Shown in pieces: positions 32,630-42,566 of a stretch of 64,000 bases of DNA (positions are counted from its first letter, which is position 1; each line of letters begins with the position of its first letter). This stretch comes from Burkholderiaceae bacterium (lineage in GTDB: Bacteria; Pseudomonadota; Gammaproteobacteria; Burkholderiales; Burkholderiaceae_E), in assembly GCA_027493945.1 (NCBI GenBank), contig JAOSJU010000001.1:3468484-3532483 (forward strand), given 5' to 3'. The notes beneath the pieces were generated by a model, which saw nothing but the letters and a program-made list of their open reading frames with translations, was not told where the DNA came from and ran no database searches. The position numbers and the translations under genes were made by a program.

Positions 32630-33886
32630 GCGGCGGCAAAGGCAGCGGATCGATCGACACGACCGCGGTCCCCGGCGAGGCACGGAGTCCGGAGGGCGGA
32701 TCGCGGGGCCCGGCAGGGCGTTTGCTGCGCGACGCCTCGGTTTCGGCGGTGGTGGCGGGCTTCGTCACCGTGCTGGTGGGCTTCACCAGTTCGGCGGTGC
32801 TGGTGTTCCAGGCGGCGCAGGCGCTGGGGGCCTCCGAGGCCGAGATGGGTTCGTGGATGTGGGCCCTCGGCCCGGGCATGGGGCTGACCTGCATCCTGCT
32901 GTCGCTTCGCTATCGTGCGCCGGTGGTCACCGCATGGTCCACGCCGGGCGCGGCCATGCTGATCACCAGCGCGGCGGGGGTGCCGATGGCCGAGGCGATC
33001 GGCGCATTCCTGGTGTCGGCGGTCCTGCTGGCGCTCAGCGGTTTCACCGGCTGGTTCGAGCGCGCGATGAACCGCATCCCGATGTCGATCGCCGCGGGCA
33101 TGCTCGCCGGCGTGCTGCTGCGCTTCGGTCTCGACGTCTTCGTGGCGATGGGCACGCACTTCGCGATGGTGTTCGCGATGCTCTGCGCGTACCTGCTCGG
33201 GCGCCGGCTCGCTTCGCGCTACGCGGTGATTCTCGCGCTGGCGCTGGGCACCGCGGTCGCGGCCGTGCAGGGCCTGCTGCACCTGGACGGCGTGCAACTG
33301 GCGCTGGCCACGCCGGTGTTCACCGCGCCGCGCTTTTCGCTGGGTGCGGCGATCGGCATCGCGGTGCCGTTGTTCATCGTGACGACCGCTTCGCAGAACG
33401 CGGCGGGCGTCGCGGTGATCCGTGCTTCGGGTTATCGCGACCTGCCGGTGTCTCCGCTGATCGGCTGGGCGGGCGCGGCGACCTTCGTGCTCGCGCCCTT
33501 CGGCGCGTTCGCGCTGAACCTGGCGGCGATCACCGCCGCGATCTCGATGGGCCGCGAGGCGCACGAAGACCCGGGCCGCCGCTACGTGGCGGCGGTGGCC
33601 GCGGGCGTCTTCTACCTGGTCGTGGGCCTGTTCGGCGCGACCGTCGTCGCCGCCTTCGCGGCGCTGCCCAGGGAACTGGTGCTGGCGATCGCCGGCTCTG
33701 GCTCTGCTCGGCACGATCGGCAACGCGCTGGTGGCGGCGCTGGCCGACGAGCATGAGCGCGAACCGGCGCTGATCGCCTTCCTCGTCACCGCCTCGGGGG
33801 TGTCGCTGGCGGGCATCGGCGCCCCGTTCTGGGGCTTGCTGGCCGGCGCACTGGCGGCACTGGCCTTGCGTGCGAGGCGCCGATGA
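32626..33886 (+). CDS. benE: BenE-type benzoate/H+ symporter, one apparent frameshift
   Basis: Multi-helix inner-membrane carrier: DASVSAVVAGFVTVLVGFTS, TAWSTPGAAMLI, FERAMNRIPMSIAAGMLAGVLL, TASQNAAGVAVIRASGY and GAFALNLAAITAAI. After SAVV-type helices the frame breaks near 33697-33702, where one extra base in CGGCTCTGG must be dropped to continue as GLALLGTIGNALVAALAD and reach TGA 33884. The GTG start overlaps the cbbR stop, so it may be co-expressed with the CO2-fixation regulator. BenE homologues are assigned by family; the true substrate may not be benzoate. Confidence 0.82.
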
Positions 33887-34297
33887 GCACCGTCGGCCGC
33901 TCTGCGAAAGTGCGTGAGGACGAGATCGAGTTCACCGCGATCCGCGCCCGAGGGCGCCGGCGGCCAGAACGTCAACAAGGTGTCCAACGCGGTCCAGATC
34001 CGCTTCGCGGTCGGCGCTTCGTCGCTGCCGGCGCGCCTGAAGGAGCGCCTGCTCGCGCTCGGGGACCGGCGTATTTCGGCCGACGGGGTGGTTGTCATCA
34101 AGGCGCAGCGCTTCCGCAGCCTGGAGCGCAACCGCGAGGACGCGATCGCGCGGCTCCAGGCGCTGGTCGACCCGGCGGCGTACCAAGCCCCCGCCCGGGT
34201 GCAGACCCGGCCGAGCGTGGCCGCCCGAGCCCGGCGCGTCGACGAGAAGGTTCGGCACGGCCAGGTCAAGGCGCTGCGGCGCCGGGTCGCGGAATAG
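33883..34297 (+). CDS. arfB: Ribosome rescue hydrolase ArfB (YaeJ), one apparent frameshift
   Basis: Peptidyl-tRNA hydrolase that frees ribosomes stalled on non-stop mRNA. The catalytic GGQ is in GAGGQNVNKVSNAVQIRF and the C-terminus is basic (RRVDEKVRHGQVKALRRR), as needed to enter the empty mRNA channel. From ATG 33883 the frame reads MSTVGRSAKVREDEIEFTAIRA, and one extra C near 33947-33949 (GCCCGAGG for GCCGAGG) must be removed to reach EGAGGQ. About 137 residues. The start overlaps the transporter stop as ATGA. Confidence 0.9.
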
Positions 34298-34433
34298 GAC
34301 ACCGGGGACGACCCCGCGCGGCGCGGGCGTCGGCGATTTTGCCGAATCCGGCCGGCCGAGTGGCGTTGCGGTCCAAGAGCCGCGACAATGCGGGTAGGGA
34401 ACGAATCACGACAACCCGCAGGGGGATTGCAGA

Positions 34434-34640
34434 TTGGCAAAACCGAACTACGCATTCGCCAAGAGACAGCGCGAACTCGCCAAGAAGCAGAAGAAGGAAG
34501 AAAAGCTCAAGCGCAAGGCCGAGCAGACCGAACCGGCGCAGGGCGAGGCGCCCGGGGAGGCCGAGGCCGGCGCGCAGGAGGCCGGGGCAGCAGAGGCCGG
34601 GACGGAAGGATCCGGCGAAGACGAGTCGAAGGGCGACTGA
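34434..34640 (+). CDS. Small lysine-rich conserved-type hypothetical protein
   Basis: 68 residues: a basic first half (YAFAKRQRELAKKQKKEEKLKRK) and an Ala/Glu/Gly-rich acidic tail. The start is a TTG with GGGGG upstream at good spacing; there is no better ATG. The N-terminus resembles small basic proteins often seen in betaproteobacterial genomes. It lacks any catalytic or membrane signature. Function unknown; a nucleic-acid or ribosome association would be a guess from charge. Confidence 0.6.
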   Translation: MAKPNYAFAKRQRELAKKQKKEEKLKRKAEQTEPAQGEAPGEAEAGAQEAGAAEAGTEGSGEDESKGD

Positions 34641-34674
34641 AGCCTCGCGTACAGCGGCTCGGTCGCCCAGACTC

Positions 34675-35841
34675 CTAGACCCTGGCGAGCCGCGCGAGCG
34701 CCTGCTGCAGCGTTTCGTCGGCCTTGGCGAAGCAGAAGCGCACCGTGCGGTTCTCGGTCGGCTCTTCGTAGAACGCCGATAGCGGAATCGCCGCCACGCC
34801 GATCTCGGCGGTCAGCCACTTCGCGAATTCGGCCTCGCTCAGGTCGGAGATCGCGCTGTAGTCGACCACCTGGAAGTAGGTGCCCTCGCAGGGCAGCAGC
34901 CGGAAACGCGTCGCGGCGAGTCCGGCGCGGAACAGGTCTCGCTTGCGCTGGTAGAACGCCGGGAGACCTTGCCACGGCGCCGGGTCGCGCATGTACGCGA
35001 CCAGCCCGTGCTGCATCGGCGTGTTCACCGAGAACACGTTGAACTGGTGGATCTTGCGGAACTCCGCCATCAGCGGCGCCGGCGCCGCGCAGTAGCCCAC
35101 CTTCCAGCCGGTGACGTGGAAGGTCTTGCCGAACGACGAGACGACGAAGGCGCGCGCGGCCAGGCGCGGGTAGCGACTCACCGACTGGTGCGGCTCGCCG
35201 TCGTACACCATGTGCTCGTAGACCTCGTCGGACACGACGAACAGGTCGTGCTCGACCACGATCGACTCGAGCTCGCGAAGATCGGGTTCGCGCAGGATCG
35301 TTCCGCTCGGATTGTGCGGCGAGTTGACCAGGATCGCGCGGGTGCGCGGACCCAGCGCCGCCCGCACCGACGCCCACGGCACGCGGAAGTCGGCGCCCAT
35401 CGGCACCGTGACCGCCCTGCCGCCGGCGAGCTCGATCGCCGGCAGGTAGCTGTCGTAGGCCGGTTCGATCACGATCGCCTCGTCGCCGGGTCGCACGATC
35501 GCCAGCACGGCGGTGAAGATGGCCTGCGTGGCGCCCGCCGTGATCGTGACCTCGTGGTTCCAGTCGTAGCGCGCGCCGCAGGTCGCGGCGATCTTGTCGG
35601 CGATCGCGCGGCGCAACTCGGCCGCGCCGGCCATCGGCGCATACTGGTTCAGCCCCGCGCGCATCGCGCCGGTGACCGCATCGGTCAGGCGCGGATCGCA
35701 GTCGAAGTCGGGGAAGCCCTGGCCGAGGTTGACCGCGTTCTTCTCGACGGCCAGCTGCGACATCACGGTGAAGATCGTGGTGCCCACCTTCGGCAGCCGG
35801 GACTCGATCGGGGGCGGTGCGAAGCTCTTCGCGGCGTCCAT
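34675..35841 (-). CDS. PLP-dependent aminotransferase (methionine/kynurenine aminotransferase type)
   Basis: 388 residues, fold type I. Motifs: VNLGQGFPDFDCD, NQYAPMAGAAELRRAIA, VTITAGATQAIFTA, NSPHNPSGTI, VVSDEVYEHMVYDG, and the PLP lysine in SSFGKTFHVTGWKVGY; the C-terminal Arg sits in RTVRFCFAK. The sequence is closest to YbdL-type methionine aminotransferases, but related kynurenine or aspartate enzymes cannot be excluded. Start MDAAKSF at 35841. Confidence 0.88.
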   Translation of the reverse strand: MDAAKSFAPPPIESRLPKVGTTIFTVMSQLAVEKNAVNLGQGFPDFDCDPRLTDAVTGAMRAGLNQYAPMAGAAELRRAIADKIAATCGARYDWNHEVTITAGATQAIFTAVLAIVRPGDEAIVIEPAYDSYLPAIELAGGRAVTVPMGADFRVPWASVRAALGPRTRAILVNSPHNPSGTILREPDLRELESIVVEHDLFVVSDEVYEHMVYDGEPHQSVSRYPRLAARAFVVSSFGKTFHVTGWKVGYCAAPAPLMAEFRKIHQFNVFSVNTPMQHGLVAYMRDPAPWQGLPAFYQRKRDLFRAGLAATRFRLLPCEGTYFQVVDYSAISDLSEAEFAKWLTAEIGVAAIPLSAFYEEPTENRTVRFCFAKADETLQQALARLARV

Positions 35842-35867
35842 GGCGGGCTCGTTCCTCCGGTTCACGA

Positions 35868-36309
35868 TTATAGGTTCGCCCCGGCTGCCGACAGCGCCGC
35901 CTGCAGCGGCGCGGCGTCGGGCCGCACGATCGACAGCGCGTGTGCGCGGGCGGCGTGCCGCGCCAGCGCAAGAAGGGCCTTGTCGCGTGTCACGAGCCAG
36001 GTCGCATGCTCGGCCACGGCCGGGTCGACGAACTTCTGGTCGTCGCGATCGCGGCACGCCAGGACGCAGGCGGGCGCCCGCGCGCATCGGCGCACCCAGC
36101 GATCCCGAGGACGCAGCGGCAGCGGCCCGCGACGGCTCGTCCAGTCCGAAGATCGGGCGTGCGATCACGTCGAGCCATTCGGCCCGGGTTTCGTCGCTGC
36201 CCAGTGCGGTGAGCACGCCGCTCTGGACGCCGCGCGCGATCGGCGCGACCGTGGGCTCGGCGAACACCAGCCAGTCGAGCCAGACGTTCGTGTCGAGTAC
36301 CGCCTTCAC
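35868..36309 (-). CDS. PIN domain protein (COG1569-like putative toxin), frameshifted
   Basis: The N-terminus MKAVLDTNVWLDWLVF has the first catalytic Asp and the C-terminal frame has CRDRDDQKFVDPAVAEHATWLVTRDKALL, the second acidic cluster. The two halves are in different frames, breaking at about 36090-36125. PIN domains are Mg-dependent ribonucleases. This subgroup is often annotated as a toxin-antitoxin component, yet no antitoxin gene is adjacent (an aminotransferase and an OmpA-like gene flank it), so it is probably a solitary family member. Confidence 0.7.
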
Positions 36310-36337
36310 GACGGCTGCGAAACGGCCGGCGCCGCGC

Positions 36338-36895
36338 CTACTGCGCCGGATAGACGTCGACGCGCCGCGCCTCGCGGTCGTCGTCGTCGCCGGTGGTCTC
36401 CTGCGGCTTGACCATCACGATGCGCTCGGCGGGCACGCCCGTGGCGAGCAGCGCTTCGCGCGTCGCCATCGCGCGATTGCGCGCGAGCACCGCGTTCGCG
36501 GCGGCGTCACCGTGCCGGTCGTGGAAGCCCGAAATGCCGATCCTGGCCGACGCGTCGCCGCGCGCCCACTCCGCGATCGCCGCAAGCTGCGCGGTTGCAT
36601 CGGGCGCAAGCTCGAACTTCGCGGTCTCGAAGTGCAAGCGCACTTGCGCCGGGTAGCCAGGGCCGGCCGCTGGCGTCGGGGCGACATCGACTTCGGCGAC
36701 GGCGGTGCTGCCGCCAGTTGCCGCGGCGCCTGCCTGCGGCGTCGCGACCAGCGCGGCCTGTGCCGGGCCGGCCGATTGGCTTCCCATGGCCGACATGACG
36801 CCGATCAGGATCGAAGCGGCCACCGCGATCGTGACCGCGATGCCGAGAATCCGGGCGAGCAGCACCTGATGCTCGTTCTGTTGTTCGTCGTCCAT
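36338..36895 (-). CDS. OmpA-like peptidoglycan-binding protein
   Basis: 185 residues: a short cytosolic N-terminus, one membrane anchor (ILGIAVTIAVAASILIGVMSAM), an Ala/Pro linker and an OmpA C-terminal domain (VRLHFETAKFELAPDATAQL; ISGFHDRHGDAAANAVLARNRAMATREALLATGV; PQETTG). Expected to face the periplasm and contact peptidoglycan. The domain ends in REARRVDVYP, a common OmpA terminus. A dispersed repeat end lies just upstream (36940-36970). Confidence 0.85.
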   Translation of the reverse strand: MDDEQQNEHQVLLARILGIAVTIAVAASILIGVMSAMGSQSAGPAQAALVATPQAGAAATGGSTAVAEVDVAPTPAAGPGYPAQVRLHFETAKFELAPDATAQLAAIAEWARGDASARIGISGFHDRHGDAAANAVLARNRAMATREALLATGVPAERIVMVKPQETTGDDDDREARRVDVYPAQ

Positions 36896-36939
36896 GACCG
36901 TCCCCGAAGCAAACCGCGAATTATAGCGGGCTGGGCCGG

Positions 36940-36970
36940 CGCGGGGGCGATCGTAGTGTGAACAGGCCCT
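36940..36970 (-). repeat. Solo copy of the 31-bp terminal inverted repeat
   Basis: This 31-bp segment matches the right end of the element at 42803-42833 at 29/31 positions (one G for A, one G for C). It directly abuts the murB stop codon and has no partner end or internal hairpins here. It is either a relic of a deleted copy or a solo end. Confidence 0.8.
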
Positions 36971-37993
36971 CTAGACGACGACCGGCTCCGGCTCCAGTTC
37001 GATGCCGAACCGCTGTCTGACCGATTCCCGGATGCGCGCGGCCAGCGCGAGAATCTGCGCGCCGCTCGCATGGCCGTGGTTCACCAGCACCAGCGCGTGC
37101 CGGTCGTGCACGCCGGCATCGCCGTCGCGATGGCCCTTCCAGCCGCAACGGTCGATCATCCAGGCTGCCGAGAGCTTGGCGGTGGCGGCCGAGCCGCCGG
37201 GGTAGAGCGGCAGGCCCGGATGCGCTTCGGCGAGGCGCTCGGCGCGCACGCGATCGACGACCGGGTTCTTGAAGAAGCTCCCGGCGTTGCCGATTTCGGC
37301 CGGGTCGGGCAGCTTGCGGCGGCGAATCGCGCAGACCGCGTCGGCCACCTCGCGCGCACCGGGCGAGGCCACGCCGCGCGCGCGCAGTTCGTCGCGCAGA
37401 TCGCCGTAGTCGAGCCGCAGCCGGGGCGCGCGCGACAGCCTGAAGCGCACGGCAGTGATCAGCCATTGCGTGTCTGTCTCGCGCTTGAACACGCTGTCGC
37501 GGTAACCGAAACCGCAATCGGCGGCGTCGAAGCGGCGCGCCGCGCCGTCGCGCAGCGCCACCGCATCGAGCGAATCGAAGCGCTCGCAGACCTCCACGCC
37601 GTAGGCGCCCACGTTCTGCACCGGGGCCGCACCGACGCAGCCCGGAATCAGCGACAGGTTCTCCAGGCCGTTCAGGCCCAGTTCGAGCGTCCAGCCGACG
37701 AACGCGTGCCAGTTCTCGCCCGCGGCGGCCTCGACCAGCACTTCGCCCGCACGTTCGTCGAGCAGGCGACGGCCCCCGAGCATGACCCGCAGCACCGTGC
37801 CGGGCGGGTCGCGGCTGAACAGCAGGTTGCTGCCGCCTCCGAGCACCAGCGCGGGCGGGTGCTCGCGCAGCAGCGCGAGCGCTGCCGGAACGTCGGCCGC
37901 ATCACGCAGTTCGACGAGGCGCTCGGCGCGCGCATCGACGCCGAAGCTGTTCAGCGCTCTCAGCGAGACCGCGCGGCGGACGATCGGCGCCAT
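36971..37993 (-). CDS. murB: UDP-N-acetylenolpyruvoylglucosamine reductase
   Basis: 340 residues, type I MurB, the FAD enzyme that makes UDP-MurNAc for peptidoglycan. Motifs: LNSFGVDARAERLVEL, VLGGGSNLLF, LENLSLIPGCVGAAPVQNVGAYG, GYRDSVFK, IRRRKLPDPAEIGNAGSFFKNP (catalytic Ser in GSFFKNP) and SAAWMIDRCGWKG. The TAG stop is the first base past the repeat copy at 36940-36970. Confidence 0.96.
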   Translation of the reverse strand: MAPIVRRAVSLRALNSFGVDARAERLVELRDAADVPAALALLREHPPALVLGGGSNLLFSRDPPGTVLRVMLGGRRLLDERAGEVLVEAAAGENWHAFVGWTLELGLNGLENLSLIPGCVGAAPVQNVGAYGVEVCERFDSLDAVALRDGAARRFDAADCGFGYRDSVFKRETDTQWLITAVRFRLSRAPRLRLDYGDLRDELRARGVASPGAREVADAVCAIRRRKLPDPAEIGNAGSFFKNPVVDRVRAERLAEAHPGLPLYPGGSAATAKLSAAWMIDRCGWKGHRDGDAGVHDRHALVLVNHGHASGAQILALAARIRESVRQRFGIELEPEPVVV

Positions 37994-38006
37994 CGGGCGG
38001 CGACGC

Positions 38007-38879
38007 TCAGCTCGGCTGGTAGGCGAGCCGCACGTAGATCGGCGCGAAGGCTTCGGCCTGGGTGATCTCGATCAGCGATTCGCGCGCCAGCTCGAGCAAC
38101 GCGATGAAGGTGACCACCACGACCGGAATGCCGCGCTCGACGTCGAACAGCTCCTCGAACTCGGCGAAGCGCCGGTCCTGCAGCCTGCGCAGCACGAAGG
38201 TCATGTACTCGCGCACCGACAGCTCTTCGCGGCTGATGCGATGGTGCTGCGTGAGCCTCGCGCGGCGCAGGATGTCGGCCCATGCGCTCTGCAGGTCGAC
38301 CGGATGGACTTCGGGCAGCCGGGTGGTGACTGCCTGGTCGATCCAGGCCTGCGCGCGCAGGAAGTCGCGCCCGAGCTGAGGCAGGGCGTCGAGCTGCTGC
38401 GCACCGAACTTGATGCGCTCGTACTCGATCAGCCGGCGCGCGAGCTCGGCGCGCGGATCCTCGACCTCCTCGCCGCTGTCGGCCTTCCTCATCGGCAGCA
38501 GCATCCGCGACTTGATGGAGATCAGCAGTGCCGCCATCAGCAGGTACTCGGCCGCGAGCTCGAGGTTGCGGTTGCGGATCTCGTCGATGTAGGCGAGGTA
38601 TTGCCGCGTCACCTCGGCCATCGGGATGTCGAGGATGTTGAAGTTCTGGCGCCGGATCAGGTAGAGCAGCACGTCGAGCGGTCCCTCGAAGGTCTCGAGG
38701 AACACTTCGAGCGCATCGGGAGGGATGTACAGGTCTGCCGGCAGCCGGACCATCGGCTCGCCGTACAGTCGCGCGACCACCTTCAGCTCGAGCTGCTCGG
38801 GCTCGGCCTGCTGCGCCGGCTCGTCGGCCGGCGCCGACAGCACCGCGTCGATGTCGGTGTCGGCGGTGGCTGCGCTCAA
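38007..38879 (-). CDS. scpA: Segregation and condensation protein A (kleisin)
   Basis: 290 residues. Kleisin subunit bridging SMC heads. Typical features: LETFEGPLDVLLYLIRRQNFNILDIPMAEVTRQYL and AAEYLLMAALLISIKSRMLLP (both given in parts), and a C-terminal winged helix (ELFDVERGIPVVVVTFIALLEL). It overlaps the DUF3460 stop by 4 bp and is followed by murB. It is unlinked to scpB. Confidence 0.94.
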   Translation of the reverse strand: MSAATADTDIDAVLSAPADEPAQQAEPEQLELKVVARLYGEPMVRLPADLYIPPDALEVFLETFEGPLDVLLYLIRRQNFNILDIPMAEVTRQYLAYIDEIRNRNLELAAEYLLMAALLISIKSRMLLPMRKADSGEEVEDPRAELARRLIEYERIKFGAQQLDALPQLGRDFLRAQAWIDQAVTTRLPEVHPVDLQSAWADILRRARLTQHHRISREELSVREYMTFVLRRLQDRRFAEFEELFDVERGIPVVVVTFIALLELARESLIEITQAEAFAPIYVRLAYQPS

Positions 38880-39064
38880 GTGAAGTCTTTCGGGTAGTAG
38901 ACGTAGGCCTGCTGAGGAACCTGCGATTCCCGGTAGCGGCGCGCGGCGTCGGCGTTCTGCGGCCGGTCCCAGAGCAGCCCGCGGCCTTCGCGCTGCGAGG
39001 CTTCGAGCCGGGCGTTCTTCTGCTTCAGCTCGGCGATGAAGCGGGTAATCTCGGATTCGTACAT
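38876..39064 (-). CDS. DUF3460 family small protein
   Basis: 62 residues: MYESEITRFIAELKQKN at the N-terminus, LLWDRP and QAYVYYPKDFT at the end. It matches DUF3460, a short family I associate with betaproteobacteria, of unknown function. Its stop overlaps the scpA start by 4 bp and it is 44 bp after metG, suggesting a metG-DUF3460-scpA transcript. Confidence 0.85.
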   Translation of the reverse strand: MYESEITRFIAELKQKNARLEASQREGRGLLWDRPQNADAARRYRESQVPQQAYVYYPKDFT

Positions 39065-39108
39065 GGCGTGGTTCTCCAGCGCGCGATTCTAAGGGATCCG
39101 GCCGAGCC

Positions 39109-41235
39109 TCACCGCACCTTCATGCCGGGCCGGGCGCCCTCGTCGACGTCGAGCAGGAACAGCGCCGCGGGCTGCGCCGGATCGTCGGCCGACGCCGACA
39201 GCACCATGCCTTCGGAGATGCCGAACTTCATCTTGCGCGGAGCGAGGTTCGCGATCACCACCGTCATCCGGCCGACCAGGCGGTCCGGCTCGTAAGCGGC
39301 CTTGATTCCCGAGAATACGGTGCGGGTGCGCCCTTCGCCGAGGTCGAGCGTGAGCCGCAGCAGCTTGTCCGACCCCTCGACCGCCTCGGCGGCGACGATG
39401 CGTGCCACGCGCAGGTCGAGCTTCGCGAACTCGTCGATCGAGAGCGGCGCGGGCGCGCCGGGCGGCTGCCCCGAAGGCGCCGCGCCGGCGCCCGCGGCCG
39501 AAACCGCGGCGGCGCCGGCGTCGGGCGCGCCGGCGGGCGCCGGCGGCTCGAACAGCGCGTCGAACGACTTCGGGTCGACGCGGGTCATCAGGTGCTCGTA
39601 GCGGCCGATCGCGCGCGCCGGCGAGGCGGTACCGGGGCGCACGCCGAGATCGTCCCAGCGCAGGCCGGGCGTGCCGAAAAACGCCTCGACCCGCGCGGCG
39701 GTGGCCGGCAGGATCGGCGCGAGCAGGATCGTCATCCGGTGGAACGCGAGCAGGCAGCGCGAGCACACCTCGTGCAGCGCGTCGCGCCGCGCCGGATCCT
39801 TCGCGAGCTCCCACGGCTTGTTCGCGTCGAAGTACTGGTTGACTTCGTCGGCGTAGGCCATCACCAGCCGGATCGCGCGGCCGAACTCGCGGCCCTCGTA
39901 GGCGGCGGCCACCGCGGCTTCGAGCTCGGCCGCGCGGGCCGCGTGCGGGTCGGAGGCGTCGGCGGCGAGCGCGGCCAGCTTGCCGTCGAAGTGCCGGTTC
40001 ACGAAGTTCGCGGCGCGGCTCGCGATGTTCACGTACTTGCCGACCAGGTCGCTGTTGACCCGGGCGACGAAGTCGTCGGGATTGAAGTCGACGTCTTCGA
40101 CGCGTGCGTTGAGCTTGGCCGCGATGTAGTAGCGCAGCCACTCGGGGTTCATGCCGATCTCGAGGTAGCGCAGCGGCGAGATACCGGTGCCGCGGCTCTT
40201 GCTCATCTTCTCGCCGCTCACCGTGATGAAGCCGTGCACGTTCACGCGGTCGGGCGTCTTGTGGCCGCCGAACTTCAGCGTGGCCGGCCAGAACAGCACG
40301 TGGAAATAGATGATGTCCTTGCCGATGAAGTGCACCTGCTCGGTGGCCGGGTCGGCGAGCAGCGCCGCGAAGTCGATGCCGCGCTTCGCGCAATGCGCCT
40401 TCAGCGACGCCAGGTAGCCGATCGGCGCGTCGAGCCAGACGTAGAAGTACTTGCCCGGCGCGTCGGGGATCTCGATGCCGAAGTAGGGCGCGTCGCGCGA
40501 GATGTCCCAGTCGGCCAGCGACCCGCCTTCGGCGCCGTCGCCCAGCCATTCCTGCGCCTTCGCGAGCACTTCGGGCTGCAGCCGCGGCTCGCCGTGCCGG
40601 TCGGTGCCGGCGGTCCACTCGCGCAGGAACGCCTGGCAGCGCGGGTCGGACAGCCTGAAGAAGTAGTGGTCGGAGGAACGCAGCTCGGGCTGCGCGCCCG
40701 ACAGAGCCGAGTAGGGGTTCTTCAGTTCGGTGGGTGAATAGACCGATCCGCAGGCTTCGCAGGAATCGCCGTACTGGTCTTTCGCGCCGCAGGCCGGGCA
40801 CTCGCCCTTGATGTAGCGGTCGGGCAGGAACATGCCCTTCACCGGGTCGAAGAACTGCTCGACGCGGCGCACGTCGATCAGGCCGTGCGCCTTCAGGCCG
40901 CGGTAGATCGACTGCGACAGTTCGGTGTTCTCGGGCGAGTCGGTGCTGTGCCAGTGATCGAAGCTGATGTGGAAGCCGTCGAGGTAGGCCTTGCGACCGG
41001 CGGCGATGCGCGCGACGAAGTCCTGCGGACTGAGCCCCTCCTTCTCGGCGGCGATCATGATCGGCGCGCCGTGCGCGTCGTCGGCGCCGACGAAATGCAC
41101 GGTGTGGCCGCGCATGCGCTGGAAGCGCACCCAGATGTCGGCCTGGATGTACTCCATGATGTGGCCGATGTGGAACGGGCCGTTCGCGTACGGCAGCGCG
41201 GTCGTCACGAAGAGCGTGCGGGCGGGAGCGGTCAT
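39109..41235 (-). CDS. metG: Methionyl-tRNA synthetase
   Basis: 708 residues, the long MetG1 form. HIGH-type motif in [16 protein letters not shown], zinc ribbon [23 protein letters not shown] loop [13 protein letters not shown], and a C-terminal EMAP/Trbp111-like tRNA-binding domain ([40 protein letters not shown]). An Ala/Pro/Gly linker (about 565-600) joins the anticodon domain to it. It is divergent from apbC with a 140-bp spacer. Confidence 0.97.
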   Translation of the reverse strand: MTAPARTLFVTTALPYANGPFHIGHIMEYIQADIWVRFQRMRGHTVHFVGADDAHGAPIMIAAEKEGLSPQDFVARIAAGRKAYLDGFHISFDHWHSTDSPENTELSQSIYRGLKAHGLIDVRRVEQFFDPVKGMFLPDRYIKGECPACGAKDQYGDSCEACGSVYSPTELKNPYSALSGAQPELRSSDHYFFRLSDPRCQAFLREWTAGTDRHGEPRLQPEVLAKAQEWLGDGAEGGSLADWDISRDAPYFGIEIPDAPGKYFYVWLDAPIGYLASLKAHCAKRGIDFAALLADPATEQVHFIGKDIIYFHVLFWPATLKFGGHKTPDRVNVHGFITVSGEKMSKSRGTGISPLRYLEIGMNPEWLRYYIAAKLNARVEDVDFNPDDFVARVNSDLVGKYVNIASRAANFVNRHFDGKLAALAADASDPHAARAAELEAAVAAAYEGREFGRAIRLVMAYADEVNQYFDANKPWELAKDPARRDALHEVCSRCLLAFHRMTILLAPILPATAARVEAFFGTPGLRWDDLGVRPGTASPARAIGRYEHLMTRVDPKSFDALFEPPAPAGAPDAGAAAVSAAGAGAAPSGQPPGAPAPLSIDEFAKLDLRVARIVAAEAVEGSDKLLRLTLDLGEGRTRTVFSGIKAAYEPDRLVGRMTVVIANLAPRKMKFGISEGMVLSASADDPAQPAALFLLDVDEGARPGMKVR

Positions 41236-41375
41236 GGCGTGGCGCAGGGGCGAGTCCGCGAAAACCTGTCAGTCTAGCAGGGGGCCTGACGCCGACCGGG
41301 GTATGGCGGGAAGGCCGCGGCGGCTTCGATTAGACTCCCGTTTCCCGTGCTTTCCCCAACATCCAGAGTGCAGAC

Positions 41376-42464
41376 ATGAGCGTGACCGTCGAGCAGGTGA
41401 ACGAGGCCCTGAAGGCCATCGTCGATCCCAATACCCAGAAAGACCTGGTGGCGAGCCGGGAGGCCCGCAACGTGCGGGTCGAAGGCGGCGAGGTGGCGGT
41501 CGACGTCGAGCTCGGCTATCCGGCGCGCAGCCAGATCGAGCCGATCCGCCGGCAGGTGGTGGCGGCGCTGCGCGCGCTGCCGGGCGTGACCAACGTGTCG
41601 GCCAATGTCTACCAGAAGATCGTCGCGCACTCGGTGCAGCGCGGCGTCAAGACGCTGCCCGGCGTCAAGAACATCATCGCGGTCGCCTCGGGCAAGGGCG
41701 GCGTGGGCAAGAGCACCACGGCGGTGAACCTCGCACTGGCGCTGGCTGCCGAGGGTGCGAGCGTGGGCATGCTCGACGCCGACATCTACGGTCCGTCGCA
41801 GCCGACGATGCTCGGCATCACCGGGCGCCCCGAGTCGCGCGACGGCAAGACGCTCGAGCCGATGGAGGGGCACGGCATCCAGGCCAGTTCCATCGGCTTC
41901 ATGATCGACCTCGACACGCCGATGGTCTGGCGCGGCCCGATGGTCACGCAGGCGCTCGAGCAGCTGCTGCGCGACACCAACTGGCGCGACCTCGACTACC
42001 TGGTGATCGACATGCCCCCGGGCACCGGCGACATCCACCTGACGCTCGCCCAGAAGATCCCGGTGACCGGCGCAGTCATCGTCACCACGCCGCAGGACAT
42101 CGCGCTGATCGACGCGCGCAAGGGCCTGAAGATGTTCGAGAAGGTCGGCGTGCCGATCCTCGGCATCGTCGAGAACATGGCGATGCACGTCTGCTCGAAC
42201 TGCGGCCATGCCGAGCACATCTTCGGCCAGGGCGGCGGCGAACGGATGGCGAAGGAATACGACATCGAATACCTCGGCGGACTGCCGCTCGACATCCGCA
42301 TCCGCGAGCAGGCCGACTCGGGCAAGCCCACGGTGGTCGCCGACCCCGACAGCGAGGTCGCGGCGATCTACCGGCAGATCGCGCGCCGCCTCGCGGTGAA
42401 GATCGCCGACAAGGCGCGCGACATGAGCCTGAAGATCCCGTCGATCGTGGTGCAGAACACCTGA
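41376..42464 (+). CDS. apbC: Iron-sulfur cluster carrier ATPase ApbC/Mrp
   Basis: 362 residues. An N-terminal MIP18-like domain (VNEALKAIVDPNTQKDLV) leads to the Mrp NTPase with the deviant Walker A IIAVASGKGGVGKST, LDADIYGPSQPTML, and the CxxC cluster site in NMAMHVCSNCGH. It loads 4Fe-4S clusters onto target proteins. In several Burkholderia relatives dcd sits nearby; here dcd is 15 kb away. Confidence 0.95.
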   Translation: MSVTVEQVNEALKAIVDPNTQKDLVASREARNVRVEGGEVAVDVELGYPARSQIEPIRRQVVAALRALPGVTNVSANVYQKIVAHSVQRGVKTLPGVKNIIAVASGKGGVGKSTTAVNLALALAAEGASVGMLDADIYGPSQPTMLGITGRPESRDGKTLEPMEGHGIQASSIGFMIDLDTPMVWRGPMVTQALEQLLRDTNWRDLDYLVIDMPPGTGDIHLTLAQKIPVTGAVIVTTPQDIALIDARKGLKMFEKVGVPILGIVENMAMHVCSNCGHAEHIFGQGGGERMAKEYDIEYLGGLPLDIRIREQADSGKPTVVADPDSEVAAIYRQIARRLAVKIADKARDMSLKIPSIVVQNT

Positions 42465-42566
42465 TCGCGCCCCGGCGGCCGAAAGCCCCTCGGCTGTCCG
42501 GACGACGGCCGTCCGGATGACTTGCTTTCCGCGCCGGCGGGCGTAGCATGGTAGGTGTAAACCCCT

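Noticed and set aside
35868..36309. Toxin-antitoxin locus
   Set aside because: Only the PIN-type gene is present; no small antitoxin gene lies on either side.
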